A stretch of DNA of 64,000 nt, taken from Legionella cherrii (GTDB lineage: Bacteria > Pseudomonadota > Gammaproteobacteria > Legionellales > Legionellaceae). Made by a program: the position numbers and the translations under genes. The stretch is from assembly GCF_900635815.1 (NCBI RefSeq), contig NZ_LR134173.1, positions 2,016,001 through 2,080,000 of the forward strand, written 5' to 3'. This document shows, piece by piece, positions 1 to 10,600 of this stretch. The number at the start of each line of letters is the position of its first letter. Positions within the stretch are counted from its first letter, which is position 1. Below the pieces are notes generated by a model. The model worked only from the letters and a program-made list of their open reading frames with translations, ran no database searches and had not been told where the DNA came from.

Positions 1-3000
1 GTAATGGTCATTGTGTTTTAGCACGCAATAAACCTTTGCCACAACAACTACCTAATTTATCTTATATTCCAATCAAATTATCTGCAAAGACGGAAGCTGC
101 TCTAGAAAAAAAGACGGAGCAGCTTCTGGATTATTTAAGTGCTTTTAACAATAACATAAGCCTGACTCAATTAAGCTTTACCCTCAATGTAGGACGAGCT
201 GATTTTGCTTGTCGCAAGTTGTTTATTGTGGAAAACCTTGATGATTTGATAGAGCAATTAAAATATGGTTCTGATTCAATAGCCCCTCAAGATAATCATA
301 CTTTAAGTGAAGAAACTCTTCTTGAATTACAGCAGTTACCCAATCAATTAAAAGATTATTTGAATAAGCTTGCCTATGCCTATCAAGGGGGACAACTGAT
401 TAATTGGCAACGCATTTATAAAGGAATTAATGCCATTCCTCTTGCCTTGCCTGTTTATCCTTTTGCCACTCATTATTGTTGGTTTGAAGAGCAAGAGCAG
501 CTAAAACCAATCAATAAAGACCTAAGGTCTATAGAATGTTATGAACCCATTTGGAGGAAGAAAAAGGTTGCGTTCCTTGATCTTGATAGCTATCCGTATG
601 TCGCTATTTTTTTGACAAGGGCGCAAGAGCCATCAGTAAAAAAAGCAGTACAACAAACAGATTATAAAGGATTTATTTATTTTGTATTTGTCGATGACAC
701 CGATTCAGTAGAGCAGGGGATGCACTGGTTGAAAGAACACCCTTGCGAATTGATTTATTACTTTGCAGGGATGTGTGACGAAGAGATCAATCCTGATTCC
801 TTGCTTTCTTCTCAACGCTATGGGATGGCTGGCTTTTTACATTGTATTAAAAAATTGGACGAACTGGCGTATGGCGAAAAACCCTTAAAACTCTATGTAT
901 TCAGTAATAATGCCTATGGACTAAAGCAATCGACGATTAATCCCTATGCAGCAAGCATTCATGGTTTAGCTCAATCCTTAAAAAAGGAATACCCATCCTG
1001 GTTTATTGAATGCATTGACCTTGCAGGCAATACCATTATCCCTCAAGCGTTTACTGTGTCCTATCAAGGCAAGGCTTATCCATTAGTTTTAGCAGATGAT
1101 GGCGTATGGCATCGACAGCTTAAAGCACTGACTCTCTCTTTAAATCATTCGATACCGAGTCATGAAGTGATTGTGCTTATTGGTGGAGAGGGCCAAGTAG
1201 GAAGATACTTGGTTCCTCAGTTCATTGAGCGTCAACCGCGAGCGCTATTTATAGCCAGTCGTAACACGGAGCCAAGAACAGAAGGAGTACAACACTGGCG
1301 AAGGGTTGATTGTACTGTTGCCGATGAAGTGGAGTCTTTAATTGACGAAGTGATTCAAAACTATGGAGCAATAGATTGTCTTTATCATTTGGGTGCTTCT
1401 TATGCAGAATCCCCGATCACTTTATTAAGCTATGAAGACTATTTAATGCAGATGGGGGCTAAGGTATTAGGAACTTATCATTTGATCAATGCGTGTCGTC
1501 GCCATGAAGTGAAGCACATTGTAATGACATCCTCAGTGCAAGTTTATACACAAAATAAAAACAGGGGTGCTTATTCAGCAACATGCTTTTATGCTGATGC
1601 ATTAATTAATGCATTGCATTCCGAGAAAATAAAACTGGTTCATTGGGGATTTTGGCAGCAAGAAGATGAAGCTGCAAATCAACTGATGCGTGTTTCTGGT
1701 ATTTCACCAATCACAGCAGAACAAGGTGATTACTCACTGCAATTAGCAAGGTGCTCGGACCAATCCAACCTGAGTTTTTTCAATGTTTCGGAATCAGTTA
1801 AAGCGATGCTGCCGATTTGTTCGGATGCCTTGGCTCAGGAGACTGAAGAATTACTCCTGTTTAATCAGGGATTACATGAGTTAGAACATTTTTGTTTTCA
1901 TTTAATGAAGCATCATTTACTGACCCATGGTGTTGTTTGGAGTCAAAATTATTTGGGGCAAGGAGTATGCAAGGATTATGAAAAATACTATTTTGCATTG
2001 ATGAACTGCTTAAAAGATTTTGAGCAGAAACATGTTCCTGAAAATAAACATCAAGTTAAATCTGATGCTGAATTGCTGCAAGACCATGTGCAACTAATTA
2101 AAAAATACCCGCAAATTAAACCTTTTGTTCAGTTGCTCACAGTGTGTGCTGCACAGTTTACTGAAGTGGTCACAGGACAAAAAACCATACATCAAGTCAT
2201 GTTTCCTTTTGGACGAGATGATTTGGTCCGTGCTATTTATCAAAAAAATCTTTTGGCAAGCCATTACAATCAAGCCATTGCTTCCATAGTTAAAGAAATC
2301 GTTGCTACTCGTCATCAACGAGTTGATGTTCTTGAATTGGGAGGGGGGACTGGCGCTACTACGGAAGCAGTATTAACTCAATGCGCCAATCAGATTCATT
2401 ACACCTTTAGTGACATCAACCCTCAATTCGTTGCTCAGGCTAAAGACAATTTCTCTGAGTATGCTGGCGTAGAAACCTGTACTTTAGATATCAATAAACC
2501 TGAGATGAGCCAACAATTTGATCTCATTATTGCAAGTAATGTATTGCATACTGCAGATGATATTCGTCAATGTCTGATGAATCTTATTCCATTGCTTCGT
2601 GATGAGGGAGTGGTTATTATCAATGAAGCAACTGAAAACAGTTTATTCCTTGCGTTTACCTTTGGCTTATTTAAACAATGGCATTCCCCAAAAGATGAAT
2701 ACCGTATTTCTGCGAGTGCTTTGCTCCATGCGCACACCTGGCAAAAGCTACTCCTCGAAATGGGGTTTGCAGTGGATGCCTATGCGATGCCCAAAGAAAT
2801 CAATCAGTCGATCTTCATTGCCAAATTAAAAACACGACTTAGTTCCGAGGAACAGATACAGGAAACGTTGATTCCTCAAAAGGAAACTCCGTTGATTTTA
2901 CCTAAAATTGCAGGTACAGAGAATGAATTATTGACACTGTTAGCCAGACATGTAAATTGCTCTACTGCAAATTTAGATTTAAATAAATCATTAACAGATT

Positions 3001-3152
3001 ATGGTTTTGATTCATTAGCGGCAATACATTTGGCAGAACAAATTAAATCGGAGTTAGGGATCAGCATTTCACCTACCGTATTACTTGAAAAGGTTTCTAT
3101 ATCACAACTTATAAATATTATTGAAAAGAAAAAGGAAGCGGTTTTATGTTAA
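1..3152 (+). CDS. Polyketide synthase, 3' part (KR - C-methyltransferase - ACP), no AT
   Basis: The frame is open to the first base of the window, so the gene starts upstream; the first visible residues look like the end of a ketosynthase and its linker (a YPF...YW-type motif near residue 141, counting from base 36). Then come a structural region, a ketoreductase (NADP motif GGEGQVG about 383-389, SS 499-500, Tyr513), a SAM methyltransferase of the PKS C-methylating type (ELGGGTGATT about 767-776) and a carrier protein with phosphopantetheine Ser993 in DYGFDSLAAI. No acyltransferase and no thioesterase are present. The stop overlaps the next start by 7 bases, and a free-standing acyltransferase lies at the end of the operon, so this is most simply a trans-AT module. 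It would reduce and methylate a beta-keto intermediate on the carrier. The product is unknown. Confidence 0.88.
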   Translation, partial: NGHCVLARNKPLPQQLPNLSYIPIKLSAKTEAALEKKTEQLLDYLSAFNNNISLTQLSFTLNVGRADFACRKLFIVENLDDLIEQLKYGSDSIAPQDNHTLSEETLLELQQLPNQLKDYLNKLAYAYQGGQLINWQRIYKGINAIPLALPVYPFATHYCWFEEQEQLKPINKDLRSIECYEPIWRKKKVAFLDLDSYPYVAIFLTRAQEPSVKKAVQQTDYKGFIYFVFVDDTDSVEQGMHWLKEHPCELIYYFAGMCDEEINPDSLLSSQRYGMAGFLHCIKKLDELAYGEKPLKLYVFSNNAYGLKQSTINPYAASIHGLAQSLKKEYPSWFIECIDLAGNTIIPQAFTVSYQGKAYPLVLADDGVWHRQLKALTLSLNHSIPSHEVIVLIGGEGQVGRYLVPQFIERQPRALFIASRNTEPRTEGVQHWRRVDCTVADEVESLIDEVIQNYGAIDCLYHLGASYAESPITLLSYEDYLMQMGAKVLGTYHLINACRRHEVKHIVMTSSVQVYTQNKNRGAYSATCFYADALINALHSEKIKLVHWGFWQQEDEAANQLMRVSGISPITAEQGDYSLQLARCSDQSNLSFFNVSESVKAMLPICSDALAQETEELLLFNQGLHELEHFCFHLMKHHLLTHGVVWSQNYLGQGVCKDYEKYYFALMNCLKDFEQKHVPENKHQVKSDAELLQDHVQLIKKYPQIKPFVQLLTVCAAQFTEVVTGQKTIHQVMFPFGRDDLVRAIYQKNLLASHYNQAIASIVKEIVATRHQRVDVLELGGGTGATTEAVLTQCANQIHYTFSDINPQFVAQAKDNFSEYAGVETCTLDINKPEMSQQFDLIIASNVLHTADDIRQCLMNLIPLLRDEGVVIINEATENSLFLAFTFGLFKQWHSPKDEYRISASALLHAHTWQKLLLEMGFAVDAYAMPKEINQSIFIAKLKTRLSSEEQIQETLIPQKETPLILPKIAGTENELLTLLARHVNCSTANLDLNKSLTDYGFDSLAAIHLAEQIKSELGISISPTVLLEKVSISQLINIIEKKKEAVLC

Positions 3153-4096
3153 GTAACGAAGAATACACTGAAGTGAGGAAGTCACTGAACTTTAAACGGC
3201 GATTGACCAAAAGTCTTGGTTTTCTGATTGCCGATGTGGTGTTGCTTTATGCTGCTGTTGTTTTTTTAGGGAGGAACAGCTTATTTTTTTATTGCTTAGG
3301 GGAAGTTTGCCTGGCGATTTTATTTCTCCATAATTTCATTTTACTCCATGAGTGCGGCCATAACACATTATCCAGTAAATCCTGGTTTAATGTGGTTCTT
3401 GGTCATTACAACAGCATTTTTTGTTGCATGCCTTTCTATCCATGGAAAATCATTCATGAAGAGCATCACAAATGGACTGGGCATATTGATAAAGATCCTG
3501 TATTCGAATTATTGAAAAAAGCAAAAATAAGTAAGAAGCTACCCTGGATCTTTCATGTAGGGTGGAGAACGTTTATCCCTTTAAATGTGTTTTTTTTGCA
3601 TCTCGTTTATTGGACTTATCCACTGAAGCTCTTAAAACAAAAAAAACTATCGCGAATCATGTTCCGACAATGTTTGTTCTCAGTACTCTTTTTGTTTTTT
3701 ACTTATGTACTCTTGAAGTGGTGTTTCCCAAGCTTTTTAACGTTTAAAAATCTCTTTCCAGCGATTTTGTTGTATGGGGTACTTTGGGAAACGTTGTCAA
3801 CACCACAGCATTTAGGTTTGGAACCCACGCAACATCGACCTACATTAAAAGAACATGCTCTAACGACGCGCAGTACCTGGTTTCCACGATGGTTGCAACA
3901 TTATTTATTTTTAAATTTTGGTTATCATGTGGAACACCATTTCTTTCCCGCCTTGCCCTGGCATGAATTGGAAAAAGCACATTTGAAAATTAAACCCTTG
4001 TTACACAATGAGTATCAAATGGTAACGGGGGGAGTTTGGAACATTCAAATGCGTTGCCAGAATATGGAGAGGGCAATTGGGGTCCATGATGATTAA
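3146..4096 (+). CDS. Membrane fatty acid desaturase / hydroxylase-type di-iron enzyme
   Basis: 316 residues with the three histidine boxes of membrane desaturases: HECGH (68-72), HEEHH (104-108) and HVEHH (261-265), separated by hydrophobic segments (about 23-65, 140-160, 175-215). Enzymes of this family are di-iron membrane proteins that introduce a double bond or hydroxyl into an acyl chain. The ATG lies inside the last codons of the polyketide synthase gene (7-base overlap), and the next gene overlaps its stop, so it is translated as part of the same operon. The likely substrate is therefore the acyl or polyketide chain of this pathway rather than bulk lipid; that is inference. Hydroxylases and ketolases share these boxes, so the exact reaction is open. 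Confidence 0.87.
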   Translation: MLSNEEYTEVRKSLNFKRRLTKSLGFLIADVVLLYAAVVFLGRNSLFFYCLGEVCLAILFLHNFILLHECGHNTLSSKSWFNVVLGHYNSIFCCMPFYPWKIIHEEHHKWTGHIDKDPVFELLKKAKISKKLPWIFHVGWRTFIPLNVFFLHLVYWTYPLKLLKQKKLSRIMFRQCLFSVLFLFFTYVLLKWCFPSFLTFKNLFPAILLYGVLWETLSTPQHLGLEPTQHRPTLKEHALTTRSTWFPRWLQHYLFLNFGYHVEHHFFPALPWHELEKAHLKIKPLLHNEYQMVTGGVWNIQMRCQNMERAIGVHDD

Positions 4097-4694
4097 GGTC
4101 TCGGAAAAAAATTATCTCGAGCTTCGATCGCTTGAGGCTGCATTGCGTTTGGAGAAACAAATAGTTGTTGGCGATTTTACGTCAGAAGAGCGTACTTTGG
4201 AGCACTACATTTCTTATTTAGATTCATCGATTTCTTATGTCACTTTATGTGCAAAAAGGGATGCCAGTTTGGTTTTATGGGAAAGTAGTGCGCTGGTTGA
4301 ACATTGTGCCAACCATTTTATTGTAAATGCTAATTTAAAATTGTCTTTTGACGATGTAGCACCATTTTTTGATGTGAAAAAATTAGAGCTATGGTGCGCA
4401 CGAAATCGTATTACTATACATAGGACTCGAGATGAAGCGCACTTAACTTATTATTTTAACCTATTTGATACACATCGCATCACCGGTGAACTGATGGTAT
4501 CTCCAGTTCTTTATTTTGCTGAAAATCCATGGGTTCGTCTTCAAGCAGATGAGGATCTGATTTCTCGGTTATTGAAGGTCAAGCCCATTGTTTTAGCAGT
4601 CAAAAAAAATCAGCTCATTTGTTTTGATAAGTATCATTATCAAATGGCGTATCACTCTGATTTTAATTTTATACGAGTTCATGATGTACATTGA
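4086..4694 (+). CDS. Hypothetical protein in the polyketide operon
   Basis: About 202 residues, starting at ATG 4086 or 4089 just after a GGGG ribosome-binding stretch; it overlaps the desaturase stop at 4096 and its own end overlaps the next start. I do not recognise a domain. It has no signal peptide or clear membrane segment, and is rich in acidic and aromatic residues. Its position between a desaturase and a metallo-hydrolase, with coupled translation, says it belongs to the same pathway, perhaps as a dehydratase-like, cyclase-like or accessory factor, but nothing in the sequence decides that. Confidence 0.7.
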   Translation: MMIKVSEKNYLELRSLEAALRLEKQIVVGDFTSEERTLEHYISYLDSSISYVTLCAKRDASLVLWESSALVEHCANHFIVNANLKLSFDDVAPFFDVKKLELWCARNRITIHRTRDEAHLTYYFNLFDTHRITGELMVSPVLYFAENPWVRLQADEDLISRLLKVKPIVLAVKKNQLICFDKYHYQMAYHSDFNFIRVHDVH

Positions 4695-5352
4695 AGTGAT
4701 TAAAACGCAACGATTTAAATTTATAAATTATTGCCCCGTTGTTGTGGATACTGAAAATAATACCTGTATTTTTATTGATCCTTCATGGGAAAAAAAGAAA
4801 TTTCAGGATTTTGTAACCCAAAATAATTTACGGGTCATTGCGATATTATTAACGCATCATCATTTAGATCATTCGCATTTGGCGAATTATTTTGCCAAAT
4901 ATTACCAGTGTCCTGTGTATATGAGCAGTACAGAGATTGCCTATTATGAATTCCAGTGCCATAACCTTAAGCCGATTTATCCTGTACAAAACACAATTAC
5001 TATTGAGCGTTTTCCTAGCATTATTATCCATCAAACACCCGGCCACACTTTTGGGGGGCTTTGTTTTCAAATCGATAACGCGCTCTTTACGGGGGATACT
5101 TTATTTAATGAAGGTTGTGGTTTTTGTCATAGTAAAGGTGGGGATGCAGGCATCATGTTTGATTCCCTGAACTATCTTAAAAAAGTGATTCCCGATGAAG
5201 TGCTTGTATATCCAGGACATCGTTATCACCATGATTTGGGACAACCTTTTGTTGAAGTAAAAAAAATGAATATTTATCTAAACGTTGAAGATCGCGATGA
5301 GTTTATTGACTTTCGTTCTAGAAAAACTAAAGGCTTATTAAATTTTAGGTGA
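4684..5352 (+). CDS. Metallo-beta-lactamase-fold hydrolase (glyoxalase II / thioesterase-like)
   Basis: About 222 residues. The metal-binding signature HHHLDH is at about 58-63, followed by TPGHT, FTGDTLF and YPGHR, the order found in glyoxalase II-like thioester hydrolases that bind two metal ions. The start is ATG 4684 (or 4681), inside the upstream gene; a longer frame upstream would only add a hydrophobic shadow peptide. It sits 3 bases before the acyltransferase gene. The polyketide synthase fragment has no thioesterase domain, and MBL-fold enzymes release chains from carrier proteins in several polyketide systems, so product release or removal of stalled chains is a reasonable role. That role is inference; the fold is clear. 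Confidence 0.87.
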   Translation: MYIEVIKTQRFKFINYCPVVVDTENNTCIFIDPSWEKKKFQDFVTQNNLRVIAILLTHHHLDHSHLANYFAKYYQCPVYMSSTEIAYYEFQCHNLKPIYPVQNTITIERFPSIIIHQTPGHTFGGLCFQIDNALFTGDTLFNEGCGFCHSKGGDAGIMFDSLNYLKKVIPDEVLVYPGHRYHHDLGQPFVEVKKMNIYLNVEDRDEFIDFRSRKTKGLLNFR

Positions 5353-5355
5353 GTT

Positions 5356-6204
5356 ATGAGTGTATTATTATTTCCCGGCCAAGGTTCACAATTTAAAGGA
5401 ATGGGACAAGAGTTATTTAAATTATTTCCCGAAGTTGTTGCCGAAGCCAATCAGATACTTGGTTATGACCTGGAACAGGCTGTATTGAGTGATGTGATGA
5501 ATCAAACTTTATATACTCAACCACTCATTTATTGTATTTCCATCATGGCATGGCTTGCTAGAAAAGCTGAATTAAAAGTGGATATGGTACTAGGACATAG
5601 TTTAGGTGAGTATGCCGCACTTTATGTGGCCGAAGTTTTTGATTTTGCTACTGGACTGAGAATCGTTCAGCGACGTGCAGAATTGATGAATGAAGCTCGA
5701 GAGGGAGCTATGGCGGCAATAGTTGGAATGAGTGCGGCTCAAATTGAGACGATTATCAAAGAAAACCAGTTGCCCCTGGTGATTGCTAATTATAATTCTC
5801 CCATGCAAACCGTGATTTCAGGAACAAAGGAATCGGTCGATGCCAGTTCCAAATTATTTGTCGAAGGACGTTTTATTCCCTTAAAGGTTAGTGGTGCATT
5901 CCATTCTCCTTTGATGCAAGCTGCTGCTGAAACTTTTTATTCCTATCTCAAACAATTTCAGTTTCACCCACCCCGATATCCCATCATACTCAATGCTACT
6001 GCACGAGCCCATGTTGATTGTTCTATCGATATGACTCAATTACTGAGCCAACAGTTAGTGAGGCCTGTATTTTGGCATCAAAGCATCGAATATTGCCTGA
6101 CTTTAGGGTATTTGGATTTTATTGAGCTTGGGCCAGGCAAGGTACTTACTTCATTGTTGGATGGGATTCTGAACGATCCAGTAATAACAGGTGCCGTCAA
6201 CTGA
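5356..6204 (+). CDS. Free-standing acyltransferase (malonyl-CoA:ACP transacylase, FabD-like; trans-AT)
   Basis: 282 residues, the normal length for FabD. It starts with FPGQGSQ, has the nucleophile motif GHSLGEY (Ser82) and the GAFHSPLM histidine motif near residue 185. It loads malonyl units from CoA onto carrier proteins. It closes the operon that begins with an AT-less polyketide synthase, so it probably supplies that synthase in trans. The sequence cannot exclude that it serves as a housekeeping FabD, but the operon position argues for the pathway. Its last 54 bases overlap, tail to tail, the end of the methyltransferase gene on the other strand. Confidence 0.9.
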   Translation: MSVLLFPGQGSQFKGMGQELFKLFPEVVAEANQILGYDLEQAVLSDVMNQTLYTQPLIYCISIMAWLARKAELKVDMVLGHSLGEYAALYVAEVFDFATGLRIVQRRAELMNEAREGAMAAIVGMSAAQIETIIKENQLPLVIANYNSPMQTVISGTKESVDASSKLFVEGRFIPLKVSGAFHSPLMQAAAETFYSYLKQFQFHPPRYPIILNATARAHVDCSIDMTQLLSQQLVRPVFWHQSIEYCLTLGYLDFIELGPGKVLTSLLDGILNDPVITGAVN

Positions 6205-7068
6205 TTCGAGGGGTTCAGTAATTTGATGTTGTTTACGGTACTCGTCCACTGCTCGCTGGCATTCAGTAAAGCCTCCATAATCATCAATAATGCAAATACC
6301 ATTTTGCGATAACTTTGGGTATAAAGCGTTGAGTACGTCCAATGTTGATTGATAAAAATCAGCATCAATACGTAAAAGCGCAATATGTTCAATTTTATCT
6401 TTCATTACGGGTAAGGTATTTTTAAACCAACCAGGCATTAATTTTATTGACTCATCATAAAGATCATACCGTTTAAATGCCTCGAGGAGATCGTGATGCG
6501 AGGTAGATATTAAGGATTCTCTTTTTATATAGGTTAATGAATTGGCCAGAGCAAAGATCTTGTTTAAGGTTGTTTTGTCGTATTGTTCATTAGGGAAGGC
6601 TTCCATAATATGATTAGCTAAACGCTGTTGGGATTTCTTTGGAAGCAATTTTCTAATTTTTAATAAGCTCTTAAAGCGTATTAATTTAGAATAGGAAGTA
6701 ACGAGTTGGCTTGACTCTGGGAATAGATCCGCACCCCAAACACTCCGTGAGGCTGTGTTGGGTTCTTGATAAACATTCAGACACGCTTTTAAATACAATA
6801 AAGCACCACCTCGCCAACATCCGGCTTCAACAATATCACCATTAACATGATTACTTGTAATGTATTTAATTGACTGTTCTATATTATCTAATCGTTTGGG
6901 ACCAATGAGCGTCCTAACTTGTCCATTAGTCATAAATGATTTAAACGCTTTTGTTGTAGCAATATTAAATTGCCAGTGTTCTGGTTGAGACGTGTCTAAA
7001 GAACCCGTGAGTGATTTTTTAATTACGGTTAAGTATTTTTCCGCGATTTTATGGTGTAAGTTCATCAT
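6151..7068 (-). CDS. TylF/MycF-type macrolide O-methyltransferase family protein
   Basis: 305 residues (start ATG 7068 or 7065, after AAGGA). It shows the TylF pattern: an N-terminal part ending in GDIVEAGCWRGG (SAM-binding, about 78-89), a WGADLFPES motif, and the C-terminal metal-binding stretch LRIDADFY...DDYGGF. This family methylates sugar hydroxyls of macrolides and related natural products using SAM and Mg. Here it converges on the acyltransferase gene and shares 54 bases with it, so it is adjacent to the polyketide operon but has its own promoter. It may tailor that product; many bacteria also carry family members with unknown small-molecule or glycan substrates. Confidence 0.83.
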   Translation of the reverse strand: MMNLHHKIAEKYLTVIKKSLTGSLDTSQPEHWQFNIATTKAFKSFMTNGQVRTLIGPKRLDNIEQSIKYITSNHVNGDIVEAGCWRGGALLYLKACLNVYQEPNTASRSVWGADLFPESSQLVTSYSKLIRFKSLLKIRKLLPKKSQQRLANHIMEAFPNEQYDKTTLNKIFALANSLTYIKRESLISTSHHDLLEAFKRYDLYDESIKLMPGWFKNTLPVMKDKIEHIALLRIDADFYQSTLDVLNALYPKLSQNGICIIDDYGGFTECQRAVDEYRKQHQITEPLESVDGTCYYWIVQNPIQQ

Positions 7069-7640
7069 AATCCTTAAGGTAAGTTGGAAGAAAAATAAAA
7101 TTGCCGATTAAGGATGAATCGATGCTTCATGTACTATTTCCCTAAGTGTTAATGACCAAGTGGTGAATCTAAAATGTCACGCATTATACCTATCAACTGG
7201 CAATTTTGTATCTGATGAGATGCATTTTGTTTTTTATTGATTTAAAAGACTTATTTTCCAATAAGCTGCTCATTACAGCTTTATAGCGCCCTTTATTGCT
7301 CTATGGGCTACACTGAATTATGCTCGCGAATGAAAATTAGTTGAATCGAATGAAATAAATTTATTTTTAAACGCCATATCAATAAAGGAATGTAAGCAAT
7401 TTTTGAAATTAAAATATGTGGTTTGTTATCGATTGGATAAAGTTTGGTAATGAAAAGGTCGTGAGTTCGATTTGCATCAGCGGCAGTAGAAAATCAATGA
7501 GTTAAGTTTATCTTTAATTCTGTTGAGATATTTTGGGTACCAATTTTGGTACCCTATTTAAAATGTAATTCTTGGTTATCGCTGTATTCTATGAATCAGT
7601 TACTAACCACTCCTATGGAACCCCCGGTTAAAAACTGGTT
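7069..7640. other. Intergenic region with a degenerate tRNA-end-like stretch
   Basis: No gene is visible in these 572 bases. Around 7456-7492 there is GGTCGTGAGTTCGATT followed by CATCAGCGGCA, which resembles the T-arm and acceptor end of a tRNA gene, but the T-stem no longer pairs and no D-arm or anticodon arm precedes it. A palindrome lies at 7535-7554. The promoter of the methyltransferase gene must lie near 7080-7150 but I could not define it. Confidence 0.45.
7535..7554. repeat. Perfect 7-bp inverted repeat (GGGTACC / GGTACCC)
   Basis: GGGTACC, six bases AATTTT, then GGTACCC. No T-run follows on either strand. It lies between the tRNA-like remnant and the end of the ankyrin gene and could be a protein-binding site or a trace of integration. 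Confidence 0.5.
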
Positions 7641-7648
7641 TTAACCGG
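7624..7648 (-). terminator. Hairpin overlapping the stop codon of the ankyrin gene
   Basis: Perfect 10-bp stem CCGGTTAAAA / TTTTAACCGG with a 5-base loop. The 5' arm on the transcript contains the TAA stop of the 1713-residue gene. No long U-run follows, so termination efficiency is uncertain; it could also protect the 3' end. Confidence 0.5.
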
Positions 7649-10600
7649 ACAGTTTTATCGTTTCTTGTTGATGTTGTTGTTCCTCTTGTTTTTTCTTTCT
7701 CATTTGTTTAAATAGATTGGTCTTATCTACAAATACTGGTCCCTCTTCAGTTTTATTCTTTGATGAAACCATTGCGGGTTCTTGCTCCGGTGCTGCGAAA
7801 AATGTAATCCCTTTTTTGATCATTTCTTCACATACAGTTGGGAACAGATTAAGAAAGTTCTGGTTTTTTTCTCGTTCTGCTATCTGTCGGGCATTATTAC
7901 CACCTTTATCGACTGCATTAGTTTCGACCTGACGTGCTTTGAGTAATTTCACAATTTCCAGTGCTGCCCGGTCGCTTCGTTTGGCCAGTAAATGTAATGC
8001 TGTTTCTCCCTCAGGATTTTTAGCATTAATATCGGCACCTTTTTCAATCAGAAACTTAGCCATCTTTAAGCTTGTCTCTTGCTCTTCTTGAGAATCGCTC
8101 GATTTTGCGTAGAGTATCGCTAAATGTAAAGGGGGATAACCGTCACTCATTTTATTAATATTTTCCGCTAACGCTTCTGCGTTACGTCTTTGATTCCAGC
8201 TATCAATATCGCCTCGTTTAATGTCTTGATGTAAGGGGGTGTCCTGTTCCCCGAAGTGCCATTGGTATTTCTCAGCATTTTTTAGGGATTTTAATCGATC
8301 TTCCATGAGCGCTATATCTGCCTTTACTATTCGAATTATTCCCATCATCTCTTCTTGTAGTTTAACTACTTCCTGAGATTCGAGAGGGTATTTAATCTTA
8401 TACTCTGTTTCATCTTTAGTATCCTGCATGATTTTAACAATTTCAAGAGAGCGTTTTCCAGCGCCCATGCTGAGCTGCTCCAGGTCACCTATCTCTGCGT
8501 TTTTCTCTTTAAGCGCTAATATTAGAGACTTATGTTTTAGTAATAATTGCTGTACTACTGATTGCATTTGAGAGATTATTTTCAGTGACTTGAGTTGGAT
8601 TGAATCCTGGCTACGTGCTTTTTCAGCTATGGCTTGATAAATTTTCGCTTCTTTATAGTCGCCAATTTTTTTACCTGCCAGACTCCCAAAAATCCCCATA
8701 AGAGAACCACTTTGTTCATGCAAAGACTCTGTTGCTAATGTGAGTGCGGATTTTTTGTTCCGGTCTTTAATATAGACATCTGCATATTTACAAACCACTT
8801 TTACTGCCTTTTCTTCCTTATTATTAACTAAAATGTGTAAGAGAGTATTTCCATGTATATCTTTGGCATTGGCTAAGCGCGATCGTTCCCGGGATGGGGC
8901 AGTTTTTATTTCTTCCATCAAATTATTCCTTACTTCTGCAACATTAAAATCCCTTAAACCAATATTTTTTATTTTGTTTTGCAAACTCACTTCGCGTTCT
9001 CTTGCCAACTGTTCCTCTGCTAATCGTTCCTCTTCTGCTAATCTTTCTTGAGCGGAAGGTTCGTCATTACCTTCTGCTGATTCCGCATTGGCATCTTCTA
9101 GCGAAGTTTGCTCTGCCAACGGTGCTGTACTCACTGCCTCCTGGGTTGGGGAGTTGATTAATCCCTCTTTTAAAAGCCTGGCATAGATTTCCTGATCGTC
9201 TGTAGGTGAAACTTCATCAAGAAACAATTTTCCTTTTTCTGTTGCTAAAGTTGGTTTGTCTATCTTTGCTCCAGAAAGAATCAATAAGCGAACTGCATGA
9301 TGATGATCATTCTCTAATGCTAATTGCAGTGGTGTTTTACCTGTGGTATTTTCCTTATTGATAGGGTCACTCCCAACCAAAAAATTAATTGTATCACCCA
9401 CGAATTTGTCTAAGGTGCTTTTTTCCTTTTGGGTTAATTCTTGAATTTGTTGAATATCTCCATTCTTTGCAGCCAGGTGAAAAATATTATTTCCAGCGCT
9501 ATCCTCTTTGCTTAAATCAAATTGAGCTCCTTCTTTCTTTAAACTTTGCATAATGATTTCGAAATTGTCTCTTTTCTCTCTTTTATTAGGTTCTCTAGCC
9601 TCGCAGTATCTTTTATAGGCTAGGAATAACAGAGTATTAAATTGACCTTTAGCCGGGGTAAGAGCGTTTCTCTCTCTTAAATCATCTATTAATAAATTCA
9701 CGACTGTTGCTTTTCCCTGAGAAACAGCTGAATATAAAGGGGTATGCCCGGAAGCGTTAGGAACATTCCACTCCTGCTTTTTAGTTTTTAGGTCACTGAG
9801 TAATAGGTTAAGAATCTCAAGATTTCCTTTTGAAACAGCTTCATGTAAAGGAGTATTCCCTCTGTTATTTTTAAAATTACTGTTCTTATCCCTGAGCTCA
9901 TCCAACAACAAGCTAACCATTTCCGGTTTTTCCCCTAAAGCGGCAAAATGTAAGGGGGTATTACCGTCTTTATTTTTAGAGTGCCATTGCTCTTTTCTGC
10001 TTAGCAACCAGCGTGCAGCCTCAATTTTCCCGTTACGGGCGGCCAAATGTAAAGCATTATCTCCGTTAGAGTTTGGAGCATCAAGACGAATACAGTGTTC
10101 CATAATGAGATTAATTGGATCTATATTACCTTGTTCAGCACTTGATTGGAGGTGTAGGAGAAAATGCTTGTTTCGCATGTGAGTCAGATCAATACCTTTT
10201 GTTTCCTTTCCATGCGCTTCAATGAGCAGATCTGTAAATGTTTTTTCTTTGTCACTTTCTAAACCCTTCATTTTTTCCTGAAGTCCAGCTATGACGTTGT
10301 TTAATTTGAGCACCTCGTCTTCTATTATTTTTGCATCACTTGTAAGTTGTTGCTTTTTGTTTTCAAGCTCTAATATTTGTCCAGAAACTTGAGCATAATC
10401 AGATTTTTCTATAGAAAAAAGATTGGGAATAAACTGGCGAATTGATTCCTTTTGACGAAAATTTTCCAATCCTTTATATTCATCCTGCAGCGATTTAAAA
10501 TCTGTAACTTGAGCGTTACTCGAAGCAATTTTGTCTGTTTCATTTTTTATTTTTTTCAAACTAGACCCTAGATTGCCTAATGTAGTATTTGTCGCTAAGA

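Noticed and set aside
7456..7492. Intact tRNA gene
   Set aside because: Only a T-arm-like end is visible, its stem does not pair, and the other arms are missing.
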